A DNA stretch of 64,000 nt from Limisalsivibrio acetivorans (GCF_000421105.1 NZ_ATWF01000002.1:1-64000), one strand, 5' to 3'; positions 6,101-15,806 are shown, counted from the first letter of the stretch. A program made the numbers and translations. The notes: generated by a model not told the origin, from the sequence alone.

Positions 6101-8476
6101 TTAGCGGAGCTTCGCTCCGAACTCTTCCTTAACGGAACCGGCTATCTTCATAAGAACAGCGTTGGTTTCCTCATCCGTAAGGGTCTTTTCAGGATCGGAG
6201 AAGAATATTCGGAAGGTAAGGCTTACCTCACCTTCATCCACACCCTTCCCTTTATAAACATCGTACAGCACAACCTCATCAATGAGAGAGCTGATGCCTG
6301 ATATATTAAGAGCAATATCGTTCGAGGCCGCCTTTGCAGGAACGGCGACTGATATATCCTTATACACTGAAGGATACTTGCTGAATTTTTTGTACCTCGG
6401 AACCACGTTTGCTGTGTCCAGAAGCTTCTCAAAGAGGATCTCGCATATGCATACGGGAACATCTATATCCAGTTTCTCCAGCACATCGGGATGAAGCTCG
6501 CCGAGGAACGCCACAGTCTCCCCATCGATCCTGACCTCGGCAGATTTACCGGGGTGGAGGAAGGGGAGTGAGCCCCTTACATATTCCGCATTACTAACAT
6601 TCATGGCAGAGAAAATGTTGTCCAGAACACCCTTGGTTACAAAGAAAAGCTCCTCCTCGTTCTTCTTGTTCCACGAGAGGGGCCAGTAACCGCCGGAAAC
6701 GCCGAAGGCGAAACGAAGCTCCTGAAATGGAAGCTCGCCACCCTCCTCTATGAACACGGAGGAAGCCTCGAAGATGTTCGTATTCTTAACACCGTGCTTT
6801 ATGTTATGGGCTATGGTGGAAATAACACCGGGAAAGACATAGGTGCGCAGGGTGCTCATATCCTCAGATATCGGGTTCATGAGCTTGACGAACCTCTTCC
6901 TGTCATCGAAGAGTGAAAGAAAATCCTCCCCCATGAAGGAGTAGTTCACAGCCTCATTGAAGCCGAGGGATGCCAGTCTCTGCTGGAGTATCCTCTTCCA
7001 GCGGAGTATAGGAATAAGGGGCATGCTGTCCGAGGGGAGAAGGGGTACTGTGGCATTGATATTGTCGTAGCCGTACATCCTGGCCACCTCTTCGGCAACA
7101 TCCTGCCATCTCTCTATATCCACACGCCATGAGGGCGAGCTAAGGCGATATATATCGCCGGACTTTTCCGCAGGCATACCTAGATTTTCAAGAATATCAA
7201 GCATCTCTTTCTCGGGGATATCCGTTCCGAGAAAGTCGTTTATCTTATCCGTGGAGAACTCCACGATGGGCTGTTTGGGTAGTTCGTAATTGTTGGAGAC
7301 AACACCGCTGGAAACCGTACCCTCGCAAAGCTCAGCGAGGAGACTGGCCGCATAGTCCACCATCCGCACAGTGCTTTCGGGGTCTATCCCCCTCTCGAAG
7401 CGGTAGCTGGAGTCGGTCTGCATACCAAGCCTTCTGGCGGTCATCCTTATGCTTTCGGGCTTGAAGTATGCACACTCCAGAAGAACATCCGTAGTGTCGT
7501 CATTGATACCCGAATGCTCGCCCCCCATTACTCCGGCAACGGCCAGAGGCTTCTTCTCATCGGCGATGACGAGCATACTGCTCTCCAGCCTGCGCTCCTT
7601 CTCGTCAAGGGTGAGGATCTCCTCCCCCTCCTTAGCATCACGAACGATGATCCCTCTCTCTATCATTCGGAGGTCAAAGGTGTGCAGGGGCTGACCGTAT
7701 TCGAAGAGTACGTAGTTTGTTATATCTACAACATTATTAATAGGCCTCACACCCGCAGCACGGAGCCTGTTCTGCATCCACATGGGAGAAGGCTTTATCT
7801 TTACCCCTTTGATTACCCTGGCGAGGTATGCAGGGCAGTTCACACTGTTCTTGACCTCTACGTAGCAGTGATCTGAAGCATTTCCACCCGATTCCTGCAC
7901 GGATATCTCCTGCTGCTTCATCGGTCTTCCGTAAAGGGCCGAGATCTCCCTAGCCACGCCAATAATACTGAGTGCATCGGCACGGTTCGGGGTTATGGAT
8001 ATGTCGATAACGCTATCGCCAAGGCCAAGGTGCTCGTTTATGTCCGAGCCGATCTCAAGATGTTCTGGCAGGGGCATGATGCCGTCAGATTTATCTGCAA
8101 GACCTAGCTCGGATTCGGAGCAGATCATACCGAAGGACTCCGTCCCCCTTATCTTCGCCTTCTTTATCTTGAAACCGCCGGGGAGCTTTGCGCCAACCTT
8201 TGCAAAGGGTATCGTCTGCCCTGCGGCAACGTTCGGCGCACCGCATACAACCTGAAATTCCTCGGTTCCGTCTGTTACTTTACAAAGGGAGAGCTTGTCC
8301 GCATCGGGATGCTTCCCGCACTCCAGCACTTTGCCCACAACAACGTTGTCCATCCTTTCAAGGGTGTCAACACCTTCAACTTCAAGGCCGCTCATGGTGA
8401 GCTTTGAGCAGAGGTCATCAATATCTATTCCGCTTAGGTCAACAAATTCGTTTAACCACTCTACACTGACTTTCAT
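6101..8476 (-). CDS. pheT: Phenylalanyl-tRNA synthetase beta subunit
   Basis: At 791 residues this is the full-length bacterial beta chain. It begins with the EMAP/tRNA-binding domain (about 40-150, with [17 protein letters not shown]), then the B3/B4 editing domain containing the [13 protein letters not shown] stretch near 315, the B5 domain, a catalytic-like core and the C-terminal anticodon-binding (FDX-ACB) domain with [11 protein letters not shown] near residue 704. It pairs with the alpha chain PheS in an alpha2-beta2 enzyme that charges tRNA-Phe and edits mischarged tyrosine. It lies 11 nt after pheS; AAGGA precedes the ATG. Confidence 0.98.
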   Translation of the reverse strand: MKVSVEWLNEFVDLSGIDIDDLCSKLTMSGLEVEGVDTLERMDNVVVGKVLECGKHPDADKLSLCKVTDGTEEFQVVCGAPNVAAGQTIPFAKVGAKLPGGFKIKKAKIRGTESFGMICSESELGLADKSDGIMPLPEHLEIGSDINEHLGLGDSVIDISITPNRADALSIIGVAREISALYGRPMKQQEISVQESGGNASDHCYVEVKNSVNCPAYLARVIKGVKIKPSPMWMQNRLRAAGVRPINNVVDITNYVLFEYGQPLHTFDLRMIERGIIVRDAKEGEEILTLDEKERRLESSMLVIADEKKPLAVAGVMGGEHSGINDDTTDVLLECAYFKPESIRMTARRLGMQTDSSYRFERGIDPESTVRMVDYAASLLAELCEGTVSSGVVSNNYELPKQPIVEFSTDKINDFLGTDIPEKEMLDILENLGMPAEKSGDIYRLSSPSWRVDIERWQDVAEEVARMYGYDNINATVPLLPSDSMPLIPILRWKRILQQRLASLGFNEAVNYSFMGEDFLSLFDDRKRFVKLMNPISEDMSTLRTYVFPGVISTIAHNIKHGVKNTNIFEASSVFIEEGGELPFQELRFAFGVSGGYWPLSWNKKNEEELFFVTKGVLDNIFSAMNVSNAEYVRGSLPFLHPGKSAEVRIDGETVAFLGELHPDVLEKLDIDVPVCICEILFEKLLDTANVVPRYKKFSKYPSVYKDISVAVPAKAASNDIALNISGISSLIDEVVLYDVYKGKGVDEGEVSLTFRIFFSDPEKTLTDEETNAVLMKIAGSVKEEFGAKLR

Positions 8477-8487
8477 AATATATATCC

Positions 8488-9507
8488 TTAAAACTGCTTG
8501 AGAAATTTAAGATTGTTCTCGAAGAAGAGACGAAGATCGTCAATGCCGTACTTGAGCATGGCGATACGCTCTATTCCCATACCAAAGGCGTAGCCCCTGC
8601 AACCCTCGGGGTCGTAGCCGACATGTTTGTAAACCTCGGGGTCCACCATTCCGCTACCGAGGATCTCGAGCCAGCCTGTGTGGCTGCACACACGGCAACC
8701 CTTGCCGCCGCAGATAACACACCCCATATCAACCTCTGCACTCGGTTCTGTGAAGGGGAAGAAGCTGGGGCGGAAACGGACGGGGACATCATCGCCGAAC
8801 ATACGTTTTATAAAGACGGTGAGCGTACCTTTGAGGTCGCCGAAGGTGGTTTTATCATCCACCAGAAGACCCTCCACCTGATGGAACATGGGGGTATGGG
8901 TAACATCACTGTCGCAGCGGTATACCTTACCGGGTGCGATGATCTTAACGGGGGGCTTCTCCTTGAGCATGGTCCTGACCTGCACAGGGGAGGTGTGGGT
9001 TCTCATTAGAACCTCTTCCCCGATGTAGAATGTATCCTGCATATCCCTTGCGGGGTGCTCCTTCGGAATGTTGAGTGCTTCGAAGTTGTAGAAATCGGAC
9101 TCCACCTCGGGCCCGAGGGCAACCTCAAAACCCATGGATGTAAAGATATCAACGATTTCATCGTAAACACGGGTAACGGGATGGATGCCGCCACCTTTGA
9201 ATGGAACACCCGGCATGGTTATGTCGATAAATTCGGATTCGAGTTTCCTGCTCTTCTCCTCCTGCTTGAGGGTGCTTTCCCTAGCATCATGGTGCTCTTC
9301 GAACTCTGCACGGAGTGCGCCGATTCGCTGACCCGCATCCTTTCTCTCTTCGGGAGGGAGCTTGCCGAGCTGTTTGTTCAGACCGCTGATTAATCCTTTT
9401 TTGCCCAGGTATTTAACCTTGACATTATAAAGTTCTTCGAGGCTTGAGGCCTCTGCGATCTCGGTTTTAAATGAGTCGAGACCGCTTGTATCAAGCTGAA
9501 TAGACAT
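8488..9507 (-). CDS. pheS: Phenylalanyl-tRNA synthetase alpha subunit
   Basis: The 339-residue class II aminoacyl-tRNA synthetase subunit carries the active site. After an N-terminal coiled coil (about 15-95) that contacts tRNA, motif 1 ([10 protein letters not shown]), motif 2 ([23 protein letters not shown]) and motif 3 ([17 protein letters not shown], near 306-322) are all intact. The insert [17 protein letters not shown] (about residues 268-284) carries four cysteines that could form a zinc-binding knuckle, seen in some members. The gene follows rplT after a rho-independent terminator (9594-9623), so it may have its own promoter or be controlled by attenuation. Confidence 0.97.
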   Translation of the reverse strand: MSIQLDTSGLDSFKTEIAEASSLEELYNVKVKYLGKKGLISGLNKQLGKLPPEERKDAGQRIGALRAEFEEHHDARESTLKQEEKSRKLESEFIDITMPGVPFKGGGIHPVTRVYDEIVDIFTSMGFEVALGPEVESDFYNFEALNIPKEHPARDMQDTFYIGEEVLMRTHTSPVQVRTMLKEKPPVKIIAPGKVYRCDSDVTHTPMFHQVEGLLVDDKTTFGDLKGTLTVFIKRMFGDDVPVRFRPSFFPFTEPSAEVDMGCVICGGKGCRVCSHTGWLEILGSGMVDPEVYKHVGYDPEGCRGYAFGMGIERIAMLKYGIDDLRLFFENNLKFLKQF

Positions 9508-9593
9508 CGCTGGATGTACCCCTGTATACCCGGCATATGAAAGTTCTGCCGGTTTTTCTTATTTTAATTGTGAGCTAATTATAGAGTATGGAT

Positions 9594-9623
9594 AAAAAAA
9601 GGGGAAGCCTTTCGGCTCCCCTT
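9594..9623 (-). terminator. Rho-independent terminator or attenuator between rplT and pheS
   Basis: On the minus strand, AAGGGGAGCC (9623-9614), a GAAA loop and GGCTTCCCC form a strong stem with one bulged T, followed by seven T residues (9600-9594). It lies just after the rplT stop and 87 nt before pheS, so it could end the ribosomal protein transcript or act as partial read-through control. Confidence 0.85.
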
Positions 9624-9631
9624 CTGATTTG

Positions 9632-9979
9632 TCAGGATTGTACCTGCTTAACCAACTCCGCAAACTGCTCCGGGCTGTTGATAGCCATCTCTGAAAGCAT
9701 TTTGCGGTCCACCTCAATGTTCTTCTCTTTGAGAAGTCCCATGAAGGTGTTGTAGCTGAGACCATGCTGCCTTACGGCTGCGTTGATCCTCACTATCCAG
9801 AGCCTTCTGAAATCTCTCTTGCGCTGCTTGCGTCCTTTGTAGGACTCGGCAAGGGATCTCTCGGCCTGCTCGCGGGCTTTTTTGTAAACATTGTTACGGG
9901 TTCCGCGATGACCCTTGGACAATTCAAGCCATTTGTTATGGCTCTTGCGGGTTTTCACCCCGCCTTTTGCTCTTGGCAC
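9632..9979 (-). CDS. rplT: 50S ribosomal protein L20
   Basis: The 115-residue, strongly basic protein has the standard L20 opening PRAKGG and the RKRDFRRLWIVRINAA segment. L20 is an early assembly protein binding domain II of 23S rRNA. In E. coli it also represses its own operon by binding the rpmI leader. The start codon is GTG, preceded by GGAGG. The order infC-rpmI-rplT is the usual bacterial one, with 16 nt between rpmI and rplT. Confidence 0.98.
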   Translation of the reverse strand: MPRAKGGVKTRKSHNKWLELSKGHRGTRNNVYKKAREQAERSLAESYKGRKQRKRDFRRLWIVRINAAVRQHGLSYNTFMGLLKEKNIEVDRKMLSEMAINSPEQFAELVKQVQS

Positions 9980-9995
9980 TTTCGATCCTCCTTCC

Positions 9996-10193
9996 TTAGC
10001 TGTACGGCATTAATTTCTTAATGTTATCCGCATCTTTTCCTTCAAGGATGCCAGGGTGGCGCAGAGCGCGCTTTCGCTTTGTGGTCTTGGAGGTGAGGAT
10101 GTGCCTCAGACCACTTCTCTTTACCTTTACTTTTCCGCCGCCAGTAACTTTGAACCTCTTGGCAGCGCCCTTGTGGGTTTTCATCTTTGGCAT
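9996..10193 (-). CDS. rpmI: 50S ribosomal protein L35
   Basis: A 65-residue basic protein with the normal L35 sequence, starting PKMKTHKGAAKRFKVTGGGK and ending near the typical NIKKLMPY. It is a component of the large ribosomal subunit and is encoded between infC and rplT as in most bacteria. It lies 36 nt downstream of infC. Confidence 0.98.
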   Translation of the reverse strand: MPKMKTHKGAAKRFKVTGGGKVKVKRSGLRHILTSKTTKRKRALRHPGILEGKDADNIKKLMPYS

Positions 10194-10229
10194 TTGGCCA
10201 ATACCTCCGGTTTGTTGTTAGCAGACTGA

Positions 10230-10793
10230 TTATTCAGACTTGCCCTGTTGCGGCTGACCGCCCTGGGGATCAGGTCCTATAATCATTATCTGCTGACGAC
10301 CCTGCATCTCAGGCGTCTTCTCTACTACTCCCAAGCCTTTGACATCTTCCGTCACACGCTTGAGCAACTCTATGCCGTTGTTCTGGAACATCATCTCTCG
10401 CCCTCTGAAACGGATAACAAGCTTAACCTTGTTACCTTCATCAAGAAATCTCTTGATATGTTTCAGTTTGACATTGTAATCATGGTCCTCGATCTTCGGC
10501 CTAAACTTAATTTCTTTTGTCTCTATCTGGTTCTGGCGTTGTTTCTTTCTCGCTTCACGGTCTTTCTTGTTCTTTTCGAACTTGAATTTGCCGTAGTCCA
10601 TAACACGGCAAACTGGCGGTTTAGCATTCGGGGCAACCTCAACAAGGTCAAGCCCGTGTTCATCCGCAATGTCCAACGCCTCCTGAATTGTAACAACCCC
10701 TTTCTGGGTTCCGTCATCCAGCACTAATCTGACCTCAGGAACTCTGATATCCTGATTAATCCGCTCCTTGTCAGCTTGTTTATTGCCCCGTAT
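10230..10793 (-). CDS. infC: Translation initiation factor IF-3, predicted AUA start codon
   Basis: IF-3 keeps the ribosomal subunits apart and checks the start codon and initiator tRNA. Both domains are present: the N-terminal part with RINQDIRVPEVRLV and CRVMDYGKFKFEK, and the C-terminal part with EIKFRPKIEDHDY and KLVIRFRGREM. No ATG, GTG or TTG gives a full-length N terminus. An in-frame ATA at 10793 does: it is preceded by GGAGG with six-base spacing, yields 187 residues starting Met-Arg-Gly-Asn-Lys-Gln-Ala, and lies four bases after the thrS stop. E. coli infC uses the rare AUU and is autoregulated because IF-3 rejects such codons; the same logic is likely here. The alternative in-frame ATT at 10760 has a poorly spaced AAGGAG. 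Confidence 0.9.
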   Translation of the reverse strand: MRGNKQADKERINQDIRVPEVRLVLDDGTQKGVVTIQEALDIADEHGLDLVEVAPNAKPPVCRVMDYGKFKFEKNKKDREARKKQRQNQIETKEIKFRPKIEDHDYNVKLKHIKRFLDEGNKVKLVIRFRGREMMFQNNGIELLKRVTEDVKGLGVVEKTPEMQGRQQIMIIGPDPQGGQPQQGKSE

Positions 10794-10796
10794 GTC

Positions 10797-12716
10797 TCAC
10801 CTCCAAAGTTCTAGTGACTTAATTTCGTTAAGCCCCTTTAATACATCAATATAGGTTGAAAGATCAAGGTTATTTTTATTAGAACCGTCCCTGAGGCGCA
10901 CAGAAATCTTGTTTTCCTCCACCTCTTTCTTGCCGAGAACGATCATATGAGGGACCTTCTCAAGCTGGGCTTCCCTGATCTTAAGGTTTATTTTTTCGTT
11001 TCTATAATCACCCTGAACCCTGAATCCTTCGGCTCTGAGGGAGTTTTCAATTTCCTTCGCATGCTCAAGGGCATCGTCCGTAATGCTCATCACCTTAACC
11101 TGCACGGGGGCAATCCATATGGGGAATGAACCTGCGAAGTGCTCGATAAGGATTCCGATAAATCTGTCCACCGAACCGAGGATAACCCTATGGAGCATAA
11201 CGGGCCTGTGCTTATCGCCATCCTCGCCGATGTAGTTGATGTCGAACCGCTCGGGAAGGTTGAAGTCCGCCTGAATGGTTGCGCACTGCCAGAACCTGCC
11301 GATGGCGTCCTTGAGCTTGATATCGATCTTAGGGCCGTAGAATGCTCCGTCACCCTCGTTTATCTCGTAGGGAAGACCCTTCTTATCCAGAGCCTGCTTG
11401 AGGGCATCGGTGGCCTTGTCCCAGTTGTCGATGGAGCCGATAAACTTCTCCGGCCTGGTGGATATCTCAAGCTCAAACTCGAATCCGAAGATGTTCATTA
11501 CCTCATCCACGAAATCTATGATCTTTATGATCTCATCCTCAAGCTGGTCCGGCCGGCAGAAGATGTGTGCATCGTCCTGGGTAAATGCCCTAACACGCAT
11601 GAGGCCGTGGAGAACGCCGGACTTCTCATGCCTGTGCACGGTTCCAAGCTCAAAATATTTCTGAGGGAGATCCCTGTAGCTTCTAAGCTCGGACTTGAAT
11701 GTCATCATATGGCTGAGGCAGTTCATCGGTTTGATGCCGAACTCTGTCTCATCTATCTCTGTGAAATACATGTTTTCACGGTAGTTGTCGTAGTGACCGG
11801 AACGCTTCCACATATCCTGCTTAAGGATATTGGGACCGTACACAATATCGTAACCACGTTTAAGGTGCTCCTTACGCTCGAAGTCCTCCAATGTTGAACG
11901 AAGAACGCCGCCGTTAGGGAGGTATATAGGGAAGCCAGCGCCGACCTCATCGTCCATCATAAAAAGCTTGAGCTGACGGCCGAGTTTTCTGTGGTCACGC
12001 TTTCTCGCTTCCTCAAGCATGGTGAGGTAGTTTTCAAGTTCGTCCTTCTTGAACCAGCTTGTTCCGTAAACCCTTTGGAGCATCTTGTTTTTCTCGTCAC
12101 CACGCCAGTATGCACCCGCCACGGAAAGGAGTTTAAAGTGCTTTATCCTGCTGGTGTTATCCACATGGGGTCCACGGCAGAGATCGGTGAAATCCCCCTG
12201 CCCGTAAAGGGATACGGTGGGGTCCTCGATCTCCTCAATGAGCTCGACCTTGTAGTCCTCACCCATATCACGGAACTTTTCGACCGCATCATCCTTCTCA
12301 AGAACCTCACGCTGAACAGGTATCTTCTCCTGGGCGATCTTCTTCATCTCCTTCTCGATCTTCTCAAGATCCTCGGGAGTGAATTTCCTGTCACCAGTAT
12401 CGAAGTCGTAGTAGAAGCCATCCTTAACTACGGGTCCGATGGTTACCTTAACATCATCGTAAAGCCTCTGTACGGCCTGTGCCATAACGTGGGCTGTGGA
12501 GTGGCGCAGGATCTCTATCGCCTCGGGGTCATCCTCTGTCACAAGGCGGAGTTTGTCACCTTCGTTCAGTTCCGTTCGAAGGTCTGTAAGTTTACCGTTT
12601 ATTTCAGCGGCAACGGATTTCTTTGCCAGCTTGGGGCTTATATCAGCGGCAACATCGTATGCACTGCTGCCGTTCGCTATCTCTCTGTTACTTCCATCTG
12701 CCAGGATTATATTCAT
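10797..12716 (-). CDS. thrS: Threonyl-tRNA synthetase
   Basis: A class II synthetase that charges tRNA-Thr. Domains in order: TGS (1-60), the editing domain with [11 protein letters not shown] (zinc-ligand-like His pair) and the SAD motif region CRGPHV, then the catalytic core with motif 2 ([21 protein letters not shown]) and the zinc ligands Cys, His and His around PMNCLSHM and the HRVILGS stretch, and a C-terminal anticodon-binding domain. The start at 12716 (Met-Asn-Ile-Ile-Leu) is chosen over an ATG 12 nt upstream because GGAG lies six bases before it. The product is 639 residues, normal for the family. It is the first gene of the thrS-infC-rpmI-rplT-pheST block. Confidence 0.97.
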   Translation of the reverse strand: MNIILADGSNREIANGSSAYDVAADISPKLAKKSVAAEINGKLTDLRTELNEGDKLRLVTEDDPEAIEILRHSTAHVMAQAVQRLYDDVKVTIGPVVKDGFYYDFDTGDRKFTPEDLEKIEKEMKKIAQEKIPVQREVLEKDDAVEKFRDMGEDYKVELIEEIEDPTVSLYGQGDFTDLCRGPHVDNTSRIKHFKLLSVAGAYWRGDEKNKMLQRVYGTSWFKKDELENYLTMLEEARKRDHRKLGRQLKLFMMDDEVGAGFPIYLPNGGVLRSTLEDFERKEHLKRGYDIVYGPNILKQDMWKRSGHYDNYRENMYFTEIDETEFGIKPMNCLSHMMTFKSELRSYRDLPQKYFELGTVHRHEKSGVLHGLMRVRAFTQDDAHIFCRPDQLEDEIIKIIDFVDEVMNIFGFEFELEISTRPEKFIGSIDNWDKATDALKQALDKKGLPYEINEGDGAFYGPKIDIKLKDAIGRFWQCATIQADFNLPERFDINYIGEDGDKHRPVMLHRVILGSVDRFIGILIEHFAGSFPIWIAPVQVKVMSITDDALEHAKEIENSLRAEGFRVQGDYRNEKINLKIREAQLEKVPHMIVLGKKEVEENKISVRLRDGSNKNNLDLSTYIDVLKGLNEIKSLELWR

Positions 12717-12869
12717 ATCCAGCTCCATATAATTACTATTGGTACAAGTTTAAGGAATATAGACACCTACACCCTCTTTGTCAAGGCATAGAGCGGGGAT
12801 ATCTGTACCTCTAAGTCCTTTTAGATAAAGGGTTGAGGCCGGCAGCTATCATATTCTGACAATTTTTTA

Positions 12870-12897
12870 TTGACAAAACCGCATAAATCAATAAGAT
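12870..12897 (+). promoter_or_regulatory. Promoter of tRNA-Ala
   Basis: A perfect TTGACA (12870-12875) is followed after 16 nt by TAAGAT (12892-12897), with an AT-rich tract just upstream. The predicted start lies about 8 nt before the first base of the tRNA. Confidence 0.8.
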
Positions 12898-12910
12898 TCT
12901 CTTTCTTGAT

Positions 12911-12983
12911 GGGGGTATAGCTCAGCTGGGAGAGCGCAACACTGGCAGTGTTGAGGTCAGGAGTTCGAGCCTCCTTACCTCCA
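12911..12983 (+). tRNA. tRNA-Ala, anticodon GGC
   Basis: The 73 bases fold into a complete cloverleaf: acceptor arms GGGGGTA and TACCTCC, D stem GCTC/GAGC, anticodon stem CAACA/TGTTG with loop CTGGCAG (anticodon GGC, reading GCC/GCU), and T arm AGGAG-TTCGAGC-CTCCT. The third acceptor pair is G-U, the main identity signal for alanyl-tRNA synthetase, which confirms the assignment. The 3' CCA is not encoded and must be added by nucleotidyltransferase. Confidence 0.97.
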
Positions 12984-13030
12984 TTTTACAAAGGCTGACT
13001 ACTTGAAAAGTAGTCAGCCTTTGTAAAATG
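12982..13030 (+). terminator. Perfect 23-bp inverted repeat at the tRNA 3' end (probable terminator)
   Basis: Bases 12982-13004 and 13008-13030 are exact reverse complements around a 3-nt GAA loop. The inner part (AAGGCTGACTACTT) is GC-containing and the outer part is AT-rich, giving A-tract/T-tract flanks as in a bidirectional terminator, although no pure T-run follows. The left arm shares the last two bases of the tRNA gene. Confidence 0.7.
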
Positions 13031-13043
13031 GTCTAAATTATAT

Positions 13044-13076
13044 CTATGGAATTTTCCATCCATGGAAATTCCATAG
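13044..13076. repeat. Near-perfect inverted repeat
   Basis: CTATGGAATTTTCCAT (13044-13059) faces ATGGAAATTCCATAG (13062-13076), complementary except for one extra T in the left arm, around a 2-nt centre. It lies 14 nt after the tRNA terminator. It may be a second stem or a protein-binding palindrome; function unknown. Confidence 0.6.
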
Positions 13077-13440
13077 GTTTAATAGCTGGCTCTAACGTTT
13101 ACACTCAAGAGAAAACAACGTGAGACCTGAAGTGGTTTTTCGTTAAACAGGTGACTAGTAGCCAACATTCTGTTTAGCTAATAACACTCTTAGTCTTCCC
13201 CGAATGTTTTACAGCCGAATGAGCTCTTTTGGAACCGCCCGGAAGTTTTGGCCGCACGTGATAAACTGAATATCCTGTAAATATTGAATACTAAAATGTA
13301 TGAAGTGCGGTTACACTCCTCAGCATCAGCAAAACTTCAGGTGGAAAAAGAGTGAAATGAGGGAACCGCCATCTCTTACGAATTTATGAATATAAATGAG
13401 TAACAATGGCGGCTGGAAAACCCTGAGGGAAAGCGTTTTG

Positions 13441-13481
13441 CTTACTTTTGCGAACCAAAAGTAAGTCGTGCTTCAGCACGA
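13441..13481. repeat. Two adjacent hairpins
   Basis: CTTACTTTTG (13441-13450) and CAAAAGTAAG (13456-13465) form a perfect 10-bp stem with a 5-nt loop. Directly next to it, TCGTGCT and AGCACGA (13466-13481) form a second stem. Such back-to-back stems outside genes resemble dispersed extragenic repeats; only one copy is present in this window. Confidence 0.65.
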
Positions 13482-13531
13482 AATACATAAATTAGTGATT
13501 AATTTCGTATATAATTACGTAAAAAATAAGA

Positions 13532-13567
13532 CTAAGGGGAAATTTTTAGGGAAAAGTTTCCCCTTAG
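13532..13567. repeat. Inverted repeat with 11-bp perfect arms
   Basis: CTAAGGGGAAA (13532-13542) and TTTCCCCTTAG (13557-13567) are exact reverse complements separated by 14 nt. It lies about 190 nt before the cytochrome c peroxidase start. It could be a stem in an extragenic repeat or an operator; nothing here decides it. Confidence 0.65.
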
Positions 13568-13759
13568 AATCCCCTCAAAAACCCATTTCAAAGATAATTA
13601 TAAAGCTTAGTACGTAATAAGATTTTATATTTCTCTGCATATAGTAACACTTATATATTTATTTTTATACATGTCAATATTTATACTCAATAGAAAATAA
13701 CTTGCAATTGATAAATATTCTTTGTAAGGTGTCATTAAGATTTAATTAAGGAGGATGCA

Positions 13760-14800
13760 ATGGCACTAAGTAAGAAACTGTTCATTTCCATGGTAATCGC
13801 TGTTATGACAGCGGGAACAGCTATGGCAGCTGACAAACTAATGAAGCAGGCTCAGGACCTCTTCGAACCTATCCCTTACGGACCCCCGGCAATCAAGGAC
13901 AACCCCATCACCAACGACAAGATCGAACTCGGTAAAATGCTTTACTTCGAACCACGGCTTTCTAAAAGCGGCTTCATAAGCTGTAACTCATGTCACAACG
14001 TGGGCATGGGCGGGGACGACTTTCAGGAGACCTCCGTGGGCCATGGCTGGCAGAGAGGCCCGAGAAACGCACCCACGGTTCTTAACTCGGTATATAACGT
14101 TGCGCAGTTCTGGGACGGCAGAGCCAGCGACCTCAAAGAGCAGGCCAAAGGACCTATTCAGGCCGGCGTTGAGATGAACAACACCCCCGAGCAGGTTGTG
14201 GAAACACTCAACAGTATGCCTGAATATGTCGCACTATTTGAGAAAGCCTTCCCCGGACAGGATGATCCCGTAACATTCGACAACATGGCAAGAGCCATCG
14301 AAGCCTTCGAGGCAACCCTCGTAACTCCCGATTCCAGATTCGACCATTTCCTTAAAGGTGATGCCACTGCACTTAGCACTGAAGAGAAGAAAGGTCTTGA
14401 TGCCTTCGTAAATAAGGGCTGTGTGGACTGCCACAGCGGCGTTAACATGGGGGGCGACAACTACTACCCCTTCGGTGTAATGGAGAAGCCCGCCTCTGAG
14501 ATACTTGCAGGTGACAAAGGGCGATATAAGGTTACCCAGACCGAGGGTGACGAGTATCTCTTCAAATCCCCCTCGCTCAGAAACATCGAGCTAACAGCAC
14601 CCTACTTCCATTCCGGTAAAGTATGGACACTCAGGGAATCCGTCAGGGTTATGAGCTCTGCCCAGCTTGGTATATCACTGAGCGATGAAGAGGTTGACCA
14701 GATTACAGCGTTCCTCAGAACAACCACAGGTATTCAGCCCGAGGTTGTTTACCCCATACTCCCTGCAACAAGGAACGACACACCCAGACCTGCGAAATAA
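13760..14800 (+). CDS. Dihaem cytochrome c peroxidase (CcpA/MacA family)
   Basis: A periplasmic enzyme that reduces hydrogen peroxide to water with electrons from cytochrome c. The 346-residue precursor has a signal peptide ending at Ala-Met-Ala (cleavage near residue 23) and two haem-binding CXXCH motifs, Cys75-Cys78-His79 (low-potential, peroxidatic haem) and Cys221-Cys224-His225 (electron-transferring haem). The segments RNAPTVLNSVY and FWDGRASDL and the later TAPYFHSG stretch are typical of the family. Length is normal. AAGGAGG lies six bases before the ATG. It is a single-gene unit that ends at a rho-independent terminator. Some relatives act in iron respiration (MacA), so a role in respiratory electron transfer cannot be excluded. 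Confidence 0.94.
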   Translation: MALSKKLFISMVIAVMTAGTAMAADKLMKQAQDLFEPIPYGPPAIKDNPITNDKIELGKMLYFEPRLSKSGFISCNSCHNVGMGGDDFQETSVGHGWQRGPRNAPTVLNSVYNVAQFWDGRASDLKEQAKGPIQAGVEMNNTPEQVVETLNSMPEYVALFEKAFPGQDDPVTFDNMARAIEAFEATLVTPDSRFDHFLKGDATALSTEEKKGLDAFVNKGCVDCHSGVNMGGDNYYPFGVMEKPASEILAGDKGRYKVTQTEGDEYLFKSPSLRNIELTAPYFHSGKVWTLRESVRVMSSAQLGISLSDEEVDQITAFLRTTTGIQPEVVYPILPATRNDTPRPAK

Positions 14801-14810
14801 TAATACAACA

Positions 14811-14843
14811 AGAGTCCCGGTACTATCCGGGGCTCTTTTATTT
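14811..14843 (+). terminator. Rho-independent terminator after cytochrome c peroxidase
   Basis: AGAGTCCCGG (14811-14820), a 6-nt loop and CCGGGGCTCT (14827-14836) form a 10-bp stem with one G-U pair, followed by TTTATTT. It overlaps the stop codon of the convergent EamA gene and may serve both directions, though the plus-strand T-tract is better. Confidence 0.85.
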
Positions 14844-15740
14844 CATCGTTGTAATCCAAACCCCCGCCAACGTAACGCCGCCTGCGATGATCTGCATAGT
14901 ATTGAGTGACTCACCGAGGATACTCCAACCGAAAACAACCGCCGCCACAGGTACGAGGTTTATAAACGATGAGGCCTCGGCAGCATCTATCCGGCTGAGA
15001 GCCCAATTATAGAGCCCGAAGGCTCCCAAAGTAACAAACGCACCCATATATATGACAGCCAGATACGATAAAATACCCGCATCAAAGCCACCCTCTGCAA
15101 GGGATATAGCACCCGGGATGAAGAAAACGCACCCGGCGATAACCTGAAACATCGTAAGATCGAAGGAGCTGAAACGTCTGCTCAGCTGTTTCAGCATCAC
15201 CATGCTCGCCGCCGCACAGGCCATTGCGCCGAACTCCATTATATTGCCCAGCACAGGGTTTGATGCATCACCATCCTCCGAAGCGCCCATTGTGAGCCAT
15301 ATCACTCCCCCTACGGAGACTGCGAGACCGAAGGCTGTTCTGGCAGATAGCTTTTCTCCCAGCATCGACCAGCCGAAGAACGCCACAAGCAAAGGAACGA
15401 TGGAGGAGATAACCCCCGCCTGGGAGGATGTTGTGAATCTGAGAGCATTGGCCTCAAGTATGTAGTATGCGCAGGGGAGGAACGTAACCATAACCCCGAT
15501 ACGCAGGATATCCAGCTTTCTATATTTAAGGCGGGTAAGCCTCGGCAGGAACGGGAGGATCAGAATAAGAGCCACGAACATCCTGAGCCAGATAACCTGC
15601 ATGGGGGTTATCTCCCTCAGCGCAAAACGCATCCCCACAAAGGAACTCCCCCAGAAGATAACAGCACCCATGAGTGCGGCAATGGAGATAAGCTTGGCGG
15701 GAGCTGGTCTGGTAACGATAGCATCGGTCTTAACTGTCAT
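14838..15740 (-). CDS. EamA/DMT-family transporter
   Basis: The 300-residue protein contains two EamA repeats with about ten membrane helices, the normal architecture of drug/metabolite transporters. Recognisable family features are GSSFVGMRFALREITP near the first helix, the GWSMLGEKLSARTAFGLAVSVGGV end of repeat one and the matching GWSILGESLNTMQIIAGGVTLAGV at the end of repeat two. It probably exports a small metabolite or amino acid across the inner membrane; substrate cannot be predicted. The AraC-family regulator gene lies 66 nt upstream in the same direction, which suggests that it controls this transporter. Confidence 0.9.
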   Translation of the reverse strand: MTVKTDAIVTRPAPAKLISIAALMGAVIFWGSSFVGMRFALREITPMQVIWLRMFVALILILPFLPRLTRLKYRKLDILRIGVMVTFLPCAYYILEANALRFTTSSQAGVISSIVPLLVAFFGWSMLGEKLSARTAFGLAVSVGGVIWLTMGASEDGDASNPVLGNIMEFGAMACAAASMVMLKQLSRRFSSFDLTMFQVIAGCVFFIPGAISLAEGGFDAGILSYLAVIYMGAFVTLGAFGLYNWALSRIDAAEASSFINLVPVAAVVFGWSILGESLNTMQIIAGGVTLAGVWITTMK

Positions 15741-15806
15741 AAATATCCACCTCTGGTGAGTTATTTACCGGAAAGGCGGGAAAAAGGTATTGTATGAAAT
15801 TGCTGT

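Larger units (their letters stand above)
13077..13759. other. AT-rich intergenic block with several hairpins, no gene seen
   Basis: I see no convincing reading frame in this stretch of about 680 bases. It holds a loose inverted repeat (CCGCCAT 13366-13372 / ATGGCGG 13406-13412) and the two hairpin clusters listed separately. Just before the peroxidase gene there is an AT-rich tract with a possible TTGCAA -35 (near 13702), but no clear -10 element. The lower GC content compared with flanking genes and the tRNA at its border suggest an old insertion site, without any integrase or transposase remnant. Confidence 0.6.

Noticed and set aside
9508-9593. Possible leader peptide or T-box controlling pheST
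   Set aside because: The leader is under 90 nt, has no run of Phe codons with a start codon and no T-box sequence; only a small 6-bp inverted repeat is present.
10230-10724. infC starting at CTG 10724
   Set aside because: This would remove the conserved N-terminal RINQDIRVPEV segment of IF-3 and has no ribosome binding site; the ATA start restores it.
13077-13759. Insertion sequence or prophage remnant after tRNA-Ala
   Set aside because: No transposase or integrase fragment, no target duplication and no repeat of the tRNA 3' end could be seen, so only the hairpins are reported.
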